This document shows, in pieces, positions 10,086 to 21,954 of a DNA stretch of 64,000 nucleotides. The translations under genes and the position numbers were made by a program. This DNA is from Diphasiastrum complanatum (Eukaryota; Streptophyta; Lycopodiopsida; Lycopodiales; Lycopodiaceae), in assembly GCA_029204225.1 (NCBI GenBank), contig CM055111.1:44121815-44185814 (forward strand). Reading direction: 5' to 3'. Below the pieces are notes generated by a model. That model ran no database searches, was not told where the DNA came from, and saw only the letters and a list, made by a program, of their open reading frames with translations. Numbering within the stretch: the stretch's first letter is position 1; the number at the start of each line of letters is the position of its first letter.

Positions 10086-11312
10086 TCAAGAGGTGAGGAG
10101 AAGAGAAGGAATGGTATAGTTTGGGATGCGGGTTCCTGGAGTGCGACAGTGAGGGAAAAGAGGAGGGAGCGGAGCAGCGAATAGAGGGAAAGGGACGAGA
10201 GCGAAGCAGGCAGTCGAGGAACAGGGACGGAGGAGACGAGTAGGGAGGTGAAGCGAGGTGGTGCGAGTAGGGAGGTGAAGAGGGAGGAGCGAGCAGGAAG
10301 AAGCGAGGGAGGTGCAGCAAGCAGGGAGGCGAGCAGCCAGCAAAAGCAGTAGGGAGGTGAGCGAGGTGAGCGAGCAGGGTGGTATCGAGGAAGGGGGCGG
10401 ATGAGGAGAGCGCACCAGGGAGGTGCAGCGAGCAGGGAGGCGAGCAGGGAGGTGAGCAGCCAACGAGAGCAGCAGGGAGGTGAGCGAGGTGAGCGAGCAG
10501 GGTGGTAGCGAGGAGGGGGACGGATGAGGAGAGAGCAGTAGGGAGAGCAGAGGAGCAGGGGAAGGGAGTGGAGGAAGGAGGAGAAGGAGCGAGCAAGAGG
10601 GAGAGCAGGGAGCGGAGCAAAGGAGCGGGAAGGAAGGGGCGAGTAGTAGGTAGTGAGAAGGGAGGGAGGAGCGATGAGAGCGAGAAGGGGGAGCAAGGTG
10701 GAGCGGGAAGGAAGGGACGAGCAGCAGGGAGAGTAGGGAGCAGAGCAGAGGGGATCAGAAGGGAGGTGAAGGGGGTGGGTGAGCAGCAGGCATCAAGCAA
10801 ACATGGAGGGTGCGAGAAGGGGGAGGGGAAATGGAGCTATGGCAGCGAACAGCGGGAGGGGAAGGAGGTGGAGCGATGAAGGAGGGTGGGGAGAGAGCAG
10901 CAGGGAGAACAGGGAGCGAAGGAGAGGGGGAAGAAGGGTGGTAGCGAGGAAGGGAGTGAGTGAGGAGAGCACAGCAGGGAGAGCAGCAATGAGCAAGCTC
11001 AAGAGGGAGAGGAAGCGAGCGAGAAGGGGGCGAGGGGGAGAGGGAGCGAGCGATGAGAGCGAGAAAGGAGGGAGGAGTGATGAGAGCGAGAAGGGGGAGC
11101 AGCAACGAGCAAGCGCGAGAGAGAGAGGAAGTGAACGAGAGGGAGACAGATGAGGGGAGAGCAGGGGGGTGCGAGCAAGAGGGGGAGTGGTGCTGCGAGC
11201 AGCAAACGAGGGAGGGAGCGAGCGAGCGAGAGGGGGAGGGAGCGAGGCAGGGAAAGGCGAAGGAGCAAGGAGCGAGAAGGGGGAGGTGAAGGGGAAGGGA
11301 AGAGAGAGATAT
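10086..11312 (+). repeat. 1.2-kb polypurine tract in the D1 leader
   Basis: The plus strand is almost entirely G and A, with C mostly in GAGCGAGC and T rare. Words such as GAGCGAGCAGGGAGG recur. A block of about 55 bp (GTGAGCGAGGTGAGCGAGCA... followed by GGATGAGGAGAG) is repeated at about 10354 and 10477, a period near 123. In element sense the leader RNA would be a CU-rich polypyrimidine stretch. All long frames on either strand here are composition artefacts. Confidence 0.85.
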
Positions 11313-11563
11313 GTGTGTTTTTTTTTTTTTAACCGGTTGATGGATAGCAAAAAATAAAAAATTACGGAAACCTTAATTAAAATTAACTATACAATACATA
11401 GCTTACTGCTAAAAAAAATAAAACTAATCCCTTGCGGGCTTGGTTTTTTTTTTTTTTGTAATGGAATTGGAGATTCAAGAGAACAGGAAAAAGAGGAGGT
11501 GAGAGGGAGGAAGCAGAAAAGAGTGGAGAAGGAGAAACAGCTATGCGGTGAGCAACGTTGGCG

Positions 11564-11582
11564 CTTCCCAGCAACGGCGCCA
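11564..11582 (-). promoter_or_regulatory. Primer-binding site of D1
   Basis: The minus strand reads TGGCGCCGTTGCTGGGAAG, two bases inside the 5' LTR. This is the TGGCGCCGT-type PBS used by many plant Ty3/gypsy elements with a tRNA-Asp-like primer. It fixes the element's orientation. Confidence 0.8.
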
Positions 11583-11584
11583 AT

Positions 11585-12418
<834 letters not shown>

Positions 12419-12423
12419 ACAAC

Positions 12424-13369
12424 AATGATATCAAAATATGTTAGCAACTGTGCTAACACAGAGAAAAAATAAAAAGAAATAAATAAAACTCTGTGGCATG
12501 TGTTTTGTAAGCCCATATATGAGTATCTTTCAATAAACTTCCACCATGGCATGTGTTTTGTAAGTCCATGAGTAGAAGCTTAAAATAATAATAAAATAAC
12601 TTAAACTTAGATTTAGAACTTAGACTTAGGAAACTTAAGCTTAGAAATATTTGTCTTAAGTTTTCCTAAGTTAGAAACTTTGAAGTTCTAAATCCTAAGA
12701 AGTTCTAGAATGGCTAGAAATAAGTTAGTCCCATAAGTTAGTGGATACTTATGGAAGACCCTCCTTGCCATAAAAGGAGAGGTATTTGCCATGTAAGTAA
12801 CACTTTTGAGATTATGCTAATTGCTCTCTCTTGAGATTATCTTGCTATTTCACTTCTGTTCCCTTTGGAAAGGTGCATAGCTTGAAGGAAGGTGCTCGGG
12901 CCTCCTCTTGCCTCCTTTTCATCGGTTTCTATATTGTGGTGTGTTCTTATTTGCTATTTGCTTAGTTAGCCGCAATCTATTATTTCTATCTCCCTTTTGG
13001 GTGTTAAATTAGAAGTAGTTTAATCTTCTTGCTAATTGGGTACCGCCTTAGCAAGGTCTTATTATTTTGTTAATCTTGGTTAGTTGGGAAGTCTTAGCCA
13101 AGCTAGTTCTATTTTCGTATCGAGCACCAGTTGGGAAAGCCTTGGTGCTCCCGTTCTTGTTTGTTTATTTTCATTTTGAAAGCTTTGGTAAGTTCTTAAA
13201 AGGTGGATGATCCTCTCTACACTATACTACATCCATGAGTAGATCTAGCCATCACGTAAACTAGAAATACTTCCAACAGAATATTGTTGGTTGTGCACTT
13301 GCTGAACGATGTCTTGGTAGAAACAAGATTGATAACCTACAATAGAAATGAAGATTATTGAACCACCTA
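12424..13369. other. Right flank of D1: LTR-like and leader-like DNA without a gene
   Basis: About 12424-12437 may be the degenerate PBS of the copia element that D1 interrupted. GTGGCATGTGTTTTGTAAG occurs twice (near 12492 and 12546). The stretch 12590-12680 is packed with CTTAG/CTAAG words. CCATAAAAGGAGAGG near 12768 resembles a plus-strand TATA region, and 12590-13230 may be an old LTR. No coding sequence is supported. Confidence 0.4.
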
Positions 13370-13941
13370 CTCTAATACCATGTCGTAAATCGATGGGATA
13401 GCAGCGGAAGTAGAACAACGGACGGTTGTAGATTGGAAGTGCAATAGTTACAAACAATAATGAAGATGAATAAACATAAGTAATGTTCAATAGAACAAAC
13501 CAGTAGTGTGAAAAAATGTACTCGTGATAAAAATCAGAAGGTGAGTACATGGGCATGAAGCTGAGCGCAATTTAGTGAGTATTAGATATTTTAGAGCTTC
13601 AGTATATATAGATAACTAACTGAAAAGCTATTTATTTACAAGATATTTTCAAGTCTTTCAGGTCAGTGCTTTTCTACCTACTTAATTAATTACAGCCGCC
13701 TTGTAGTTGGTAACCACCCTTTAAGTAATAATATGTACAAGTAGGTGAACTTCCATAAAATCTTGGATCGATTTTTTCCTGAAGATGAAGACAGATTTGT
13801 CGGCCTGGTCAGATTTGTCGGTCGAGTCAGATTTGTCGCTCTTGGTCAGATTTGTTGGCCGAGTCAGATTTGTCAGCTTGGTTAGATTTTTCAAGATGCT
13901 CATTACCTAATGAATTTGGTCCTGAGCATAGAAATCCAACA
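13370..13941 (-). repeat. PBS and 5' LTR of a copia element, family G (LTR 13381-13941)
   Basis: CTCTAATACCA at 13370-13380 is the reverse complement of a one-base variant of the copia PBS TGGTATCAGAG. The LTR starts TGTCGTAAATCG and ends AAATCCAACA. Its right end (CTCATTACCTAATG..GAGCATAGAAATCCAACA) matches the LTR ending at 50564. Almost nothing of the interior remains. Confidence 0.65.
13790..13898 (+). repeat. 18-bp minisatellite, six units
   Basis: The unit (G/A)TCAGATTTGTCGG(T/C)C(G/T)(A/G) is repeated six times, with one unit a base longer. It lies inside the family G LTR near its U3 end in element sense. Confidence 0.85.
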
Positions 13942-14038
13942 TGATGAGGGGAGCATTCCAAAAGTATTTTCAAGCATTATTGATGGTGATGTAGATGGAT
14001 CTAACATTCTTGATATTGATGTAAAGAATCCCACTTTG

Positions 14039-14916
14039 TGTTGGAAAGAGGTGATGAGATGAGAGAGAAAATAATTCAACAAAATCGAAGTAGGTGAGCA
14101 CAACGGAAGAAACCCTCTTTTCTGTGCATGACTACGCCTATCAATATTAAACAAAAAGGTAGTGATAGAAATCACATTCAACAACTAAGTATTACAAAAA
14201 AATTATAGAGATGCATGCATATTGATATGATATTGAATGCAATAAAAGATAGATTGATTTAGTGAAAGAAACAAATTAGAATGGAAATGAGCACAAAGGA
14301 ATTGCGGATCAAAGCCGCGTGCTCTGAGCTATCTCTAAGTAACTGTAGCTTTGTCTGAATTAAACACTTTTGCTAATAAGTAGTAAGCGAAATAGAAAAC
14401 TCTAAATCAACTCTAAAGAACTGAGCTAGAATTCTCAAGAGTGTTCAAGCTTGAAAGCTTGAGAGAGATGCTAACTATGCTTCATTATGCTAACTATGCT
14501 AACTATGCTAAGTATGAATAGCTATTTATACTAAGAGATCAGGTTGTTGACATCCAGTTGGCTGTGATGTGCTAACACTTGTCCAGTTAGGACTTTCTGG
14601 AAATTCACTTGCTGATAATTAATGCAAGACGGTGGCTTAAATTCAAAACTGAATATCAATTGCCGCTCTACATAAATGAACTGTTTCTCGTGACAACCGA
14701 AAAATGCGACAGTCAAAAAATGCGAAGGACCAGAAGTCTTCGAAGTGGCCGCAGGGGCCGAAGTGACAATAAACACATATAAACCATTTTTGAGTAGTTC
14801 CGCATCGGGTTGGACTTACACATGTAGGGTGTCAAATCCCTCACACTTATTCAGTAATGTAGATCTACGATCTAACTAAGAATTAACTTGTCTCGATATT
14901 CGCAAATCCTTCAACA
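14039..14916 (-). repeat. Chimeric LTR: family B left part joined to an F-like tail
   Basis: 14039-14790 matches the left part of the family B LTR at 29469. Shared stretches include the TTGGAAAGAGGTG start, GCATGACTACGCCTATCAAT, GTGATAGAAATCAC and a minus-strand TATA box (plus CTATTTATACTAAGA near 14521). From about 14795 it switches to the F-type end, with ATCGGGTTGGACTTACACAT and CGCAAATCCTTCAACA at 14901-14916. Recombination or nested insertion could explain this. Confidence 0.5.
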
Positions 14917-15885
14917 ATCTTTTGATTTAATTTTCTTTTGGTAAGTGATTTTGATCAAATTAGCAAGTTAGTGAATGAATTGTCTAATATAAAAAGATTT
15001 TTTAATTAGTGCAATCATTCTTGGTCTAGATCAAACATTTTTGGATCTAAAATTTTCAACGATGATGAAAAAGTGCTAAAATCTCCTCCAATAGGATGTT
15101 AGAAAGTACAACAGGTACTGCTCAAAAAATTTACAAAAAGAACCACTAGAAGAGATGACAGTCTCTAAAATAGCCACCACAAATGTCTACAATCTTCTTT
15201 TTTCTAACGCCAAGTTTAGATGATGTCCACAAAAAAGCTGCTAGAAAAAAAAGTTCACCAAGCAGGGAGGAAAAAAAAAAACTAGCATTCCCACCAAGGA
15301 ATAATACCAAGTTAAGTACGTATTTAAATATGTAGCATGAAAGATAGCAAGTAGCATTTGTAGAATTGGCAAAATAATCATTTACAAGCATGTTCCAACA
15401 AAAAAAAACTAATGAAATAAATAGCTGCCAATAAAGCAGATCTTTAACAAAGATCTCTGATTAAAAGGTGGAACTATCATACAAAGAGCTCAAGACTCCC
15501 AACTCATGACTGAATAATAAATAGCCACTAATAGTGGCTATTTATACCAAATAAAAGGTATCTCTTTGTAATTTAGCTTCAAAAAAAAAATTCAAATATT
15601 AATGCCCAGTTTAAAAACCATGTACAATAATCCTAAATATATTTCAAAGGGATTTAAAAACAATAAAGAATTACGGGATCCCAATAGTTGCAGGTCTACT
15701 TAGTGTCATATATTCTATCTACTTACAAAACTTGCAAATCTCTTAGTTCCACCTTGACATACAATGTCATCAATCGATTATAAGCTAACATCAAAATATG
15801 TGCACCAACTTCATTCTTCTCTGGATTTCCATCTGAGTCACAGTGTAGTGTGGACATTTTTATGTCCATCTCTCTCTCATATCTG
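14917..15885. other. AT-rich DNA, no gene recognised
   Basis: Poly-A runs and short repeats are present. No motif-bearing frame was seen. It may be an insertion that split a family B LTR between 14790 and 15890. Confidence 0.45.
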
Positions 15886-15889
15886 CAAA

Positions 15890-16303
15890 GAGAACGTAAA
15901 ATGCCGCAGGCAAAAAATGCGACACTGCATTTTTACTCGTAAATCTTCACAGGCTAAAAATGCGAAAAAGGCAACACTGCATTTTTGCAAGTAATTCCTG
16001 ATAGGCAAAAAATGCGAAAAAGGCTACATTGCATTTTTGCACGTAATTCCTAACAGGCAAAAAATGCGAAAAAGTTGACACTGCATTTTTACACGAGATT
16101 CCTGAAAGGCGATACTGTCGAGTTTGTAGAGAGAGAAAATGCGACATTGTTGTCAAACTCCGTGTATTTTTGTAGATTGTGTAAAAACACTTGTAATTCT
16201 ACAGACTGCATAAAGACATGGAAAAATCCGCAGAACTGGATAAACAGTTGGATGAATATTAAAAACTGATTAGTCGATTAGTAGAAAGGAGAATAATCCA
16301 ACA
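15890..16303 (-). repeat. Family B LTR right part with 52-bp palindromic minisatellite
   Basis: It ends with GATTAGTCGATTAGTAG and AATAATCCAACA at 16303, as does the complete B LTR at 30649. At about 15905-16115 four units of about 52 bp occur. Each contains AAAAATGCGA followed 15-20 bases later by TGCATTTTT, so each unit can form a hairpin with an 8-bp stem. The next LTR starts immediately at 16304. Confidence 0.75.
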
Positions 16304-16998
16304 GTTAGTCGTCACGCGTAGGTTCATTCCCGTGAGAGCGATAACATATCTCAGATTTCAGCATGTATGGAAGATCCACATATGACTTTAACATCCATTA
16401 ACACTACATCCGTTAACACTAAGATCCACAATGATAATGGCTTACTCTTTCTCTCTCTCCCTTTCTCTCTCTCTCACAAAAATGGCAATCCCAATAACAT
16501 TCAGATCCAACAATTAATAAATACAACGAAAAGCATGAGAGGAGGAGGGAAAGAGTTAGAGAGCAAGGACATTCACAAGTCCATTCCATAAGAGAACCAG
16601 TCTACTTGTATTGAAATGAAGATCTGAACATGAGGAGCAACTCGAGTTTGTCCCTATTTATAGTACAGAGGAGGACCTTGGCCTCAAAATCCTATTGGCC
16701 CATTTCTACCTCCCTAACTATTCATATCTAAAAAAGAGTGAGAACCCATTCAAAATTGGAGGGAATTTGAAATGGAATTTGACCAATTTTGGTGAGAACC
16801 CCTATTTTATTCACTAACTTGACATTTAGACCTGCGACATTGAAATTCCCGCAAAAAGGCCTAAAGTCCTTTTATTGACTTGTAACTATTCAAATAACTA
16901 TGCGATCATCGGGTTGGACTTACACGTGAAGGGTGCTAAATCCATCTCACTTATTAACTAGGGTTAGGGTTGCCTTGGGATCTGCAAATTCTCCAACA
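16304..16998 (-). repeat. 3' LTR of gag-only element F
   Basis: It ends AATTCTCCAACA at 16998, next to the interior of a minus-strand element. In element sense it holds a TATA box (minus of CTATTTATAGTAC, near 16658), a GA-type tract (plus CT at 16446-16478) and the shared box at 16908-16958. A related piece lies at 46050-46415. The left boundary at 16304 is inferred from the end of the B-type LTR, because a clear TG start is not visible. Confidence 0.6.
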
Positions 16999-17912
16999 GT
17001 ATCGTGCATGTTCAAGGTTGGATCGTCATGTGGAACACGCAGTTGAAGCATGTTGAACATTCGGCTTGACTGAAAATTGACTGAATTTAGAGGACATGTT
17101 TCACAATTTGTGTAGTTGACTCGAAGACGAACATCTCAATGATATATAGAAATCAACTCGGAAGTGACATGAATTGCTTAGATTTGAAATATTCTCAAAA
17201 ATCTGAAATGCTCTACAAGGTGATCTGGAGATGTATAGATAAATGAAAATGCATTCTTGAGATACTCTTTAATTATGACTCTTGTTCAATGACTATCCCT
17301 CATGTAAAACATGAAGTAAAATCAAATCTAGAAAAAAAATACATTCGATCACAAGAAAAGAATGTGTGAAGCATACACATAGAAAATCAATCACATAAAA
17401 ATAATAAAAGAAAACAAGGAAATATACCAGCTTTACAAAGAGTGGGTAACTGCAGAATACTTGTCGACAAAAATTTCATTCATCAATAATGATATTTCAC
17501 CTTGACAATTGCAATTTTCCATTGATTTGTTAGAGTAATGAAAAAACTCTGATATTCTTTTGTCAAGAACAAGGCAGGATTGATGACACTTTATGTATGT
17601 AAGATAGAGCTTGAAATGCATGGAAGGAGAAGACACTATTTCCTTCCTCTGATCATGAGATTCATTTAATGAATTTCCATATAGATTTCCTATTCCCATA
17701 GTTGTTCGTGTAAGGCCTTGAAAATCTTGTTAGAATGTGGAAGACATATAGATTTGAGGTTGCAAAAAGTCAGGAAAAAAAGATTTCAATTCCCTGGGTA
17801 GGTTGCTCTTGTTTGGAAATTGTAGCAAATGATGGAATATCTGTTTCACTTTCGTCCTGCAAGAACTCATTTTATAATTAGCGTCTTTGTTCCATTATCA
17901 ATCTGGTTAATC
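16999..17912 (-). other. 3' non-coding interior of element F
   Basis: AT-rich interior between the gag region and the 3' LTR. No protease, reverse transcriptase or integrase motif was seen on either strand. Confidence 0.45.
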
Positions 17913-18254
17913 TCATGGTACTGAAGAAGTTTTCAAGAAATAGCAGATTTTACAATTTGGTGTTGTGGTGCTCGTGTGGTGTTGATGTGAGGATCCTAAC
18001 CGGATTCGTAACGGACATGACATGCAGGTAGGGTCTTTCTTGGGTTGTTTCGGACAGTCTTTAAAACTGTATTTTCTAACATAGTCGGGGCATTCGGCAT
18101 TGTACTTTGTTTTGACCATACAATCAACCATAAAGTGGCCTGCTTCATCGCAGATGAAGCATCTTTGTTCATTGGGAAATTCCAAATTGGTATGTTTGTT
18201 CTTCACATCGTTGTATGGAACTGGCTTGAATAGGCTGATATGAAGGGCAATCAT
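17913..18254 (-). pseudogene. Element F gag C-terminal zinc-knuckle segment
   Basis: ATG-started frame of 113 codons. Residues 32-45 form CFICDEAGHFMVDC, a perfect C-x2-C-x4-H-x4-C zinc knuckle. A second cluster, with cysteines in DCPKQPKKDPTCMSCPL, follows and is not a standard knuckle. It lies 150 bp downstream of the gag core frame and in a different frame, so it is probably the rest of one gag gene after a frameshift. Confidence 0.7.
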
Positions 18255-18406
18255 TAATAGGATGCACTCACTGAGGGCACCAAATGTTTTGGTGTCTATA
18301 ACGTACCTGTCTAGGGGGTAGCTGACCAGGCATATTACTTTGGATAGACTTCAAGGTGTCTCGAAACTCTTGAGTGAGTTTCTCCATTTGTAGTTGATGT
18401 TGCTTG

Positions 18407-19246
18407 TTAAGCAACTCCATTTGTGAATTCCAAAGCTAATCTCGGGTATCCTCGGTTGGCTTTGATGCTGGACAACACGATGTGCTCTCCTTTCTCTAGA
18501 ATCGTCAAATCTAATCCTTTGTCTTCCTCTCGGATTGCATCAGACATAGCTATCTTTAAGCTCTCATATTCGTCATTAGATCTAAGCTCATGTCTAATCC
18601 ATCTTGGAAGGCCTACTAAGAACCAGAGTATGAGCATCTTGTCGGTGCATTGTTCATGTACTTGACTTTTTAAGCGCTTGAAACATTTGATATAGTCTCG
18701 TACTTTTCTATCTTTTGCCATCTTGATGTCACTCAATTTGACAAAAGGGCTTTCTATCAAACAAAAGGGTTTGAAACGTTTGATAAATGACTCTTTTAGT
18801 ATAGGCTTATCTTCATGATCTAGGTTCCATTCACGTGCTTTGTCAATCACGGTCATTGAAAAGATTTGGACCATAGCGTCGTTGGATGTTTCGCCATCAA
18901 TTTCGCACGCGTTCTCAAAGACTTGTGAGAATCTTTGAGGGTCTGAACTATCGTCGTATTTAGGTAGATCTAACTTTGGGGTTCTTTTCTCAATATGAGC
19001 TCCGTGGTTAGCAAAAGCTCCGTTAAGGTGTGTTTTGGCCTGTGATGATTCAGCACTATTATAATGGGCTCGAGCATGTGAAGACTCGGCTCTAGTAGGC
19101 TCCCGTCTCTCGAATGGGTTTGTGGAAGGCTCGTATAGTTGGGATTTCATTCGTGAGAACCTAAATTGTCGGACTTGCGCAGACATAGGTGACACCATTT
19201 CAGGTGGGTATTCTTCTGTGGTATGGGGATTGTAATGGTGTTCCAT
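18407..19246 (-). CDS. Element F gag protein (Ty3/gypsy-type gag core)
   Basis: An intact ATG-started frame of 279 codons (ATG at 19246-19244). After a disordered N-terminal 80 residues with a duplicated Ala-Glu-Ser-Ser motif, the gag domain begins at about residue 88 with PKLDLPKYDDSSDPQRF. It then shows AREWNLDHEDKP, SFIKRFKPFCL, LSDIKMAKDRKVRDYIKCF, LILWFLVGLPRWIRHELR and SLKIAMSDAIREED, in the usual order for retrotransposon Gag. Gag would form the cytoplasmic particle that packages element RNA. No pol follows before the 3' LTR, so the element looks non-autonomous. The frame is uninterrupted, but expression is unproven. Confidence 0.75.
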   Translation of the reverse strand: MEHHYNPHTTEEYPPEMVSPMSAQVRQFRFSRMKSQLYEPSTNPFERREPTRAESSHARAHYNSAESSQAKTHLNGAFANHGAHIEKRTPKLDLPKYDDSSDPQRFSQVFENACEIDGETSNDAMVQIFSMTVIDKAREWNLDHEDKPILKESFIKRFKPFCLIESPFVKLSDIKMAKDRKVRDYIKCFKRLKSQVHEQCTDKMLILWFLVGLPRWIRHELRSNDEYESLKIAMSDAIREEDKGLDLTILEKGEHIVLSSIKANRGYPRLALEFTNGVA

Positions 19247-19249
19247 TGG

Positions 19250-20388
19250 GTAATGTGTGTTCTTGGTTTTTGTATAGGTTTTTATTTACTGGTTATTGTT
19301 ATTTTTTTTTGGTAGTGGGTAAGCTAGGTATTTGGGTAATGAAGGTGTCAAAAATGAAGTGGATTTTAGACAAAGCCTTAGAGATTTTGAATAAGCCCAA
19401 GAGTCAGGTAATGGGTAAGCTCAAGAGTCGGGAAATGGGTTAGGTAGGTACTCAGTTAACGGGTTGAGGATGGAGGCAAGTGTGGGCTCGGCTTGGCTCG
19501 CGATGGAGTCAATGAGGGATTCACATGCGGACTCGACTCGGCTGAGATGTGTATGGAAGGGGTTGGCTCGGTCAGATGTGTAGGTGGTGCGTGGGTCAGC
19601 TCGGTCAGTAATGAAGAACGTGTGTGCTATTCAACTCTGTCAATACTGAAGTGATGGTGGTCGGCTGGGTTGAACTTGCAAGGAGGAGGGGTATAGTTAG
19701 ACAATTGAATTTTTTTTGTAGGGCATTTTTTTCTTGTGATATAGCCAAATACAAGGTAAATGTTAGGTTGAGAGTGTAGAATTTGGAAAATTTTGGGTAG
19801 CCCTCATTGAAGATAGGTTTCAAGACAATTGTAAGTCGTATGCGTGCAGGTGTGCAGGTCAGTGCATCGGAAGAATCTAACCCTTTAGTTGGCTCGGTTG
19901 AGAATGGAGGTGGGGGTGTGATATGACTCGGTCAGGTGTGGAAGAGATCTGGTTCGGTCATGTGTGTAGGGAAGATGACTCAGCAAGTTGCTGATGGAGA
20001 TGGATGGTTGGCTCGATCGAGAATGGAGGTGGGGGTGTGTGATATGACTCGGTCAGGTGTGGAAGAGATCAGGTTCGGTCATGAAGGAGTGAAGGCGCGT
20101 GTAGGACTCGATGCAGATGGGAGTGAGGGTAGTGGTCAGGAAGGAGTGAAGGGGCATGTAGGACTCAGTGCAGATGGGAGTGAGGGTAGTCAACTCATTC
20201 AGGAAGGAGGGAGAATAGTCAACTCGGGTCAGATGAGAGTGAGGGTAGTCGGCGCTATCAAAAATGAAAATGTGCAGGTGGATGAGGTTCGGTTTGGGGT
20301 GGATGCAAGAAGACTCAGTCTGGCGTGGATGCAAGAGACTTGGTTGTTGATGAAGTGCAATGGTGACTTGGTGAGGATTGAGTGCATT
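19250..20388 (-). repeat. Element F leader: GT/GA-rich tandem repeats
   Basis: The plus strand is G-rich and built from words such as GGCTCGGTCAG, ATGACTCGGTCAGGTGTGG and GCAGATGGGAGTGAGGGTAG. Two blocks are clearly duplicated: GAGAATGGAGGTGGGGGTGT (near 19900 and 20020) and GGACTCGATGCAGATGGGAG with its variant (near 20103 and 20160). The frames here arise from the repeats. Like D1, the 5' leader is long and low in complexity. No PBS or 5' LTR was fixed. Confidence 0.55.
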
Positions 20389-20560
20389 GTAGGATTAGTC
20401 TTCTTCTTACTAATCGACTAATTGATTTTAATCTTCATCCATTATTTATCCAATTCTGTGGATTTTCCCGTGTCTTTACACAGTCTACAATTTTACAAGT
20501 GTTTTTACACAGTCTGCAGACTTACACGGAGTGTTAACAGTTTTACCATGCTACGAGGAT
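20389..20560 (+). repeat. Family B LTR start, plus orientation
   Basis: TGTAGGATTAGTC followed by ACTAATCGACTAATTGATT and the conserved TTTACACAGTCT stretches is the inverted equivalent of the LTR ends at 16303 and 30649. It is truncated at about 20560. Confidence 0.6.
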
Positions 20561-20936
20561 CCATACCAACAATCATTAGCATATGAGATCTTTTATTGAA
20601 TAGCAGGCAAGTCCAGATTTTTGCGGACCAACAATCAATAAAGCACCATGTTTTACGTAAGCGAACTCTTATCTACGCTTTTCCTTGGACCAAAGAGAAA
20701 AGACAGTTTTTTATATATAGTTATGCTCTCTCCAATTTTGATCACACCAACGACTCGTCATCACCAAACACTATCATCCCAAGGACTAGTAAAAGGTAGA
20801 GTGCCATGGAATTGTTTGGTCGTGGGAGAATGTTGCCAGATTTTGGGAATGACATAGAATATTCTAAAAACAAATGTTACATAAATAAAATAGAAAGTCG
20901 AAAGTAGTAGAAATGGGAAACCAGTTGGCATCTTGC
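20561..20936. other. Unassigned spacer
   Basis: No motif-bearing frame or known repeat was seen. Confidence 0.4.
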
Positions 20937-21266
20937 ATGCGTAAGTCCAACATTGGGCCTTTAGGCTAGTATGTGCCATGGAGCACAAAATAATAAAATA
21001 AGTCTTTAATTTAGACTTTACAAAGTCACAAGGTTCAAGCTTGGTCACAGTGTGTTTGTCAAACTTGTACTATTCAAGTCTAAGATTACAAGGCACATCT
21101 CAACAAAACGAAACACAAATGCATCTTAATAGTTGAGATGATGATCCTTGTAGAAATTGGTGGACCAATGGGAAGAAAGGAGCCCCCCCCAACTCCTTTC
21201 TATAAAAAGAAGCCATTTCCTTTGTACAATTTAATAGAAGGAGACTCTAGCATTTTTGGGTCTCCA

Positions 21267-21273
21267 CCCCCCC

Positions 21274-21330
<57 letters not shown>
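21267..21330 (+). repeat. Compound C-run and (CT)n microsatellite
   Basis: A run of about 18 C followed by about 46 bp of CT, downstream of the H TATA box. Confidence 0.9.
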
Positions 21331-21332
<2 letters not shown>

Positions 21333-21954
21333 TCACTCATCCTCTCCCTTCCTCCTCTCTCCTACTCCCCATGCTCTCTCTAGTTAATACTTTCTCTCTA
21401 TTTATCTCCCTCTTTTCCTCACTCTTCTCTCCTCCCCCCTTTTCCTCTCTTTCTTGTGTATATGTGTGGATGGTTGTAATGTGTAAGGTAAGATGTTTTA
21501 GTTAATTTCTAGGTATGTCAATGATTTATTTTGTATGCCGCTCATTGTAAATGCCATGCTAGTGTATAGTTTCTAGAACCTTGTTTGTCTTTGCAACTTG
21601 AACTAGTGGAGGTTGAGCCATCTCCAAGGCTCCTCATTGGATCGGACTACACACAACACCGAGCCACTTCCTCTCAGTGAAACTAGGCTTAACATTGGCA
21701 TCGTCACCGGCGAGCCAAATGGCTCTTCCCTTCACTATTCTAGCTGCCATTTTTTGGGCATTATTCTACTCTCCATTTTCTACTCTTTTGTTGATTTTTT
21801 TTTTGACTGTTGTGTTTGCATGTAAATGTGGGTGTGTACCTTCACCATCCCATCCCACTAAACAGGGATTAAAATCACTGAAAAATCTAGAGTTAATCCC
21901 CTAACAAAATCAGCTAAAACATTGTCATAAAACCAGTTGTTCACCGGTCTGTCC

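Noticed and set aside
10031-11350. Many long frames on both strands (Arg/Gly/Glu-rich or Leu/Pro/Ser-rich)
   Set aside because: They come from the polypurine/polypyrimidine composition, in which stop codons are rare. No domain is present and several frames overlap.
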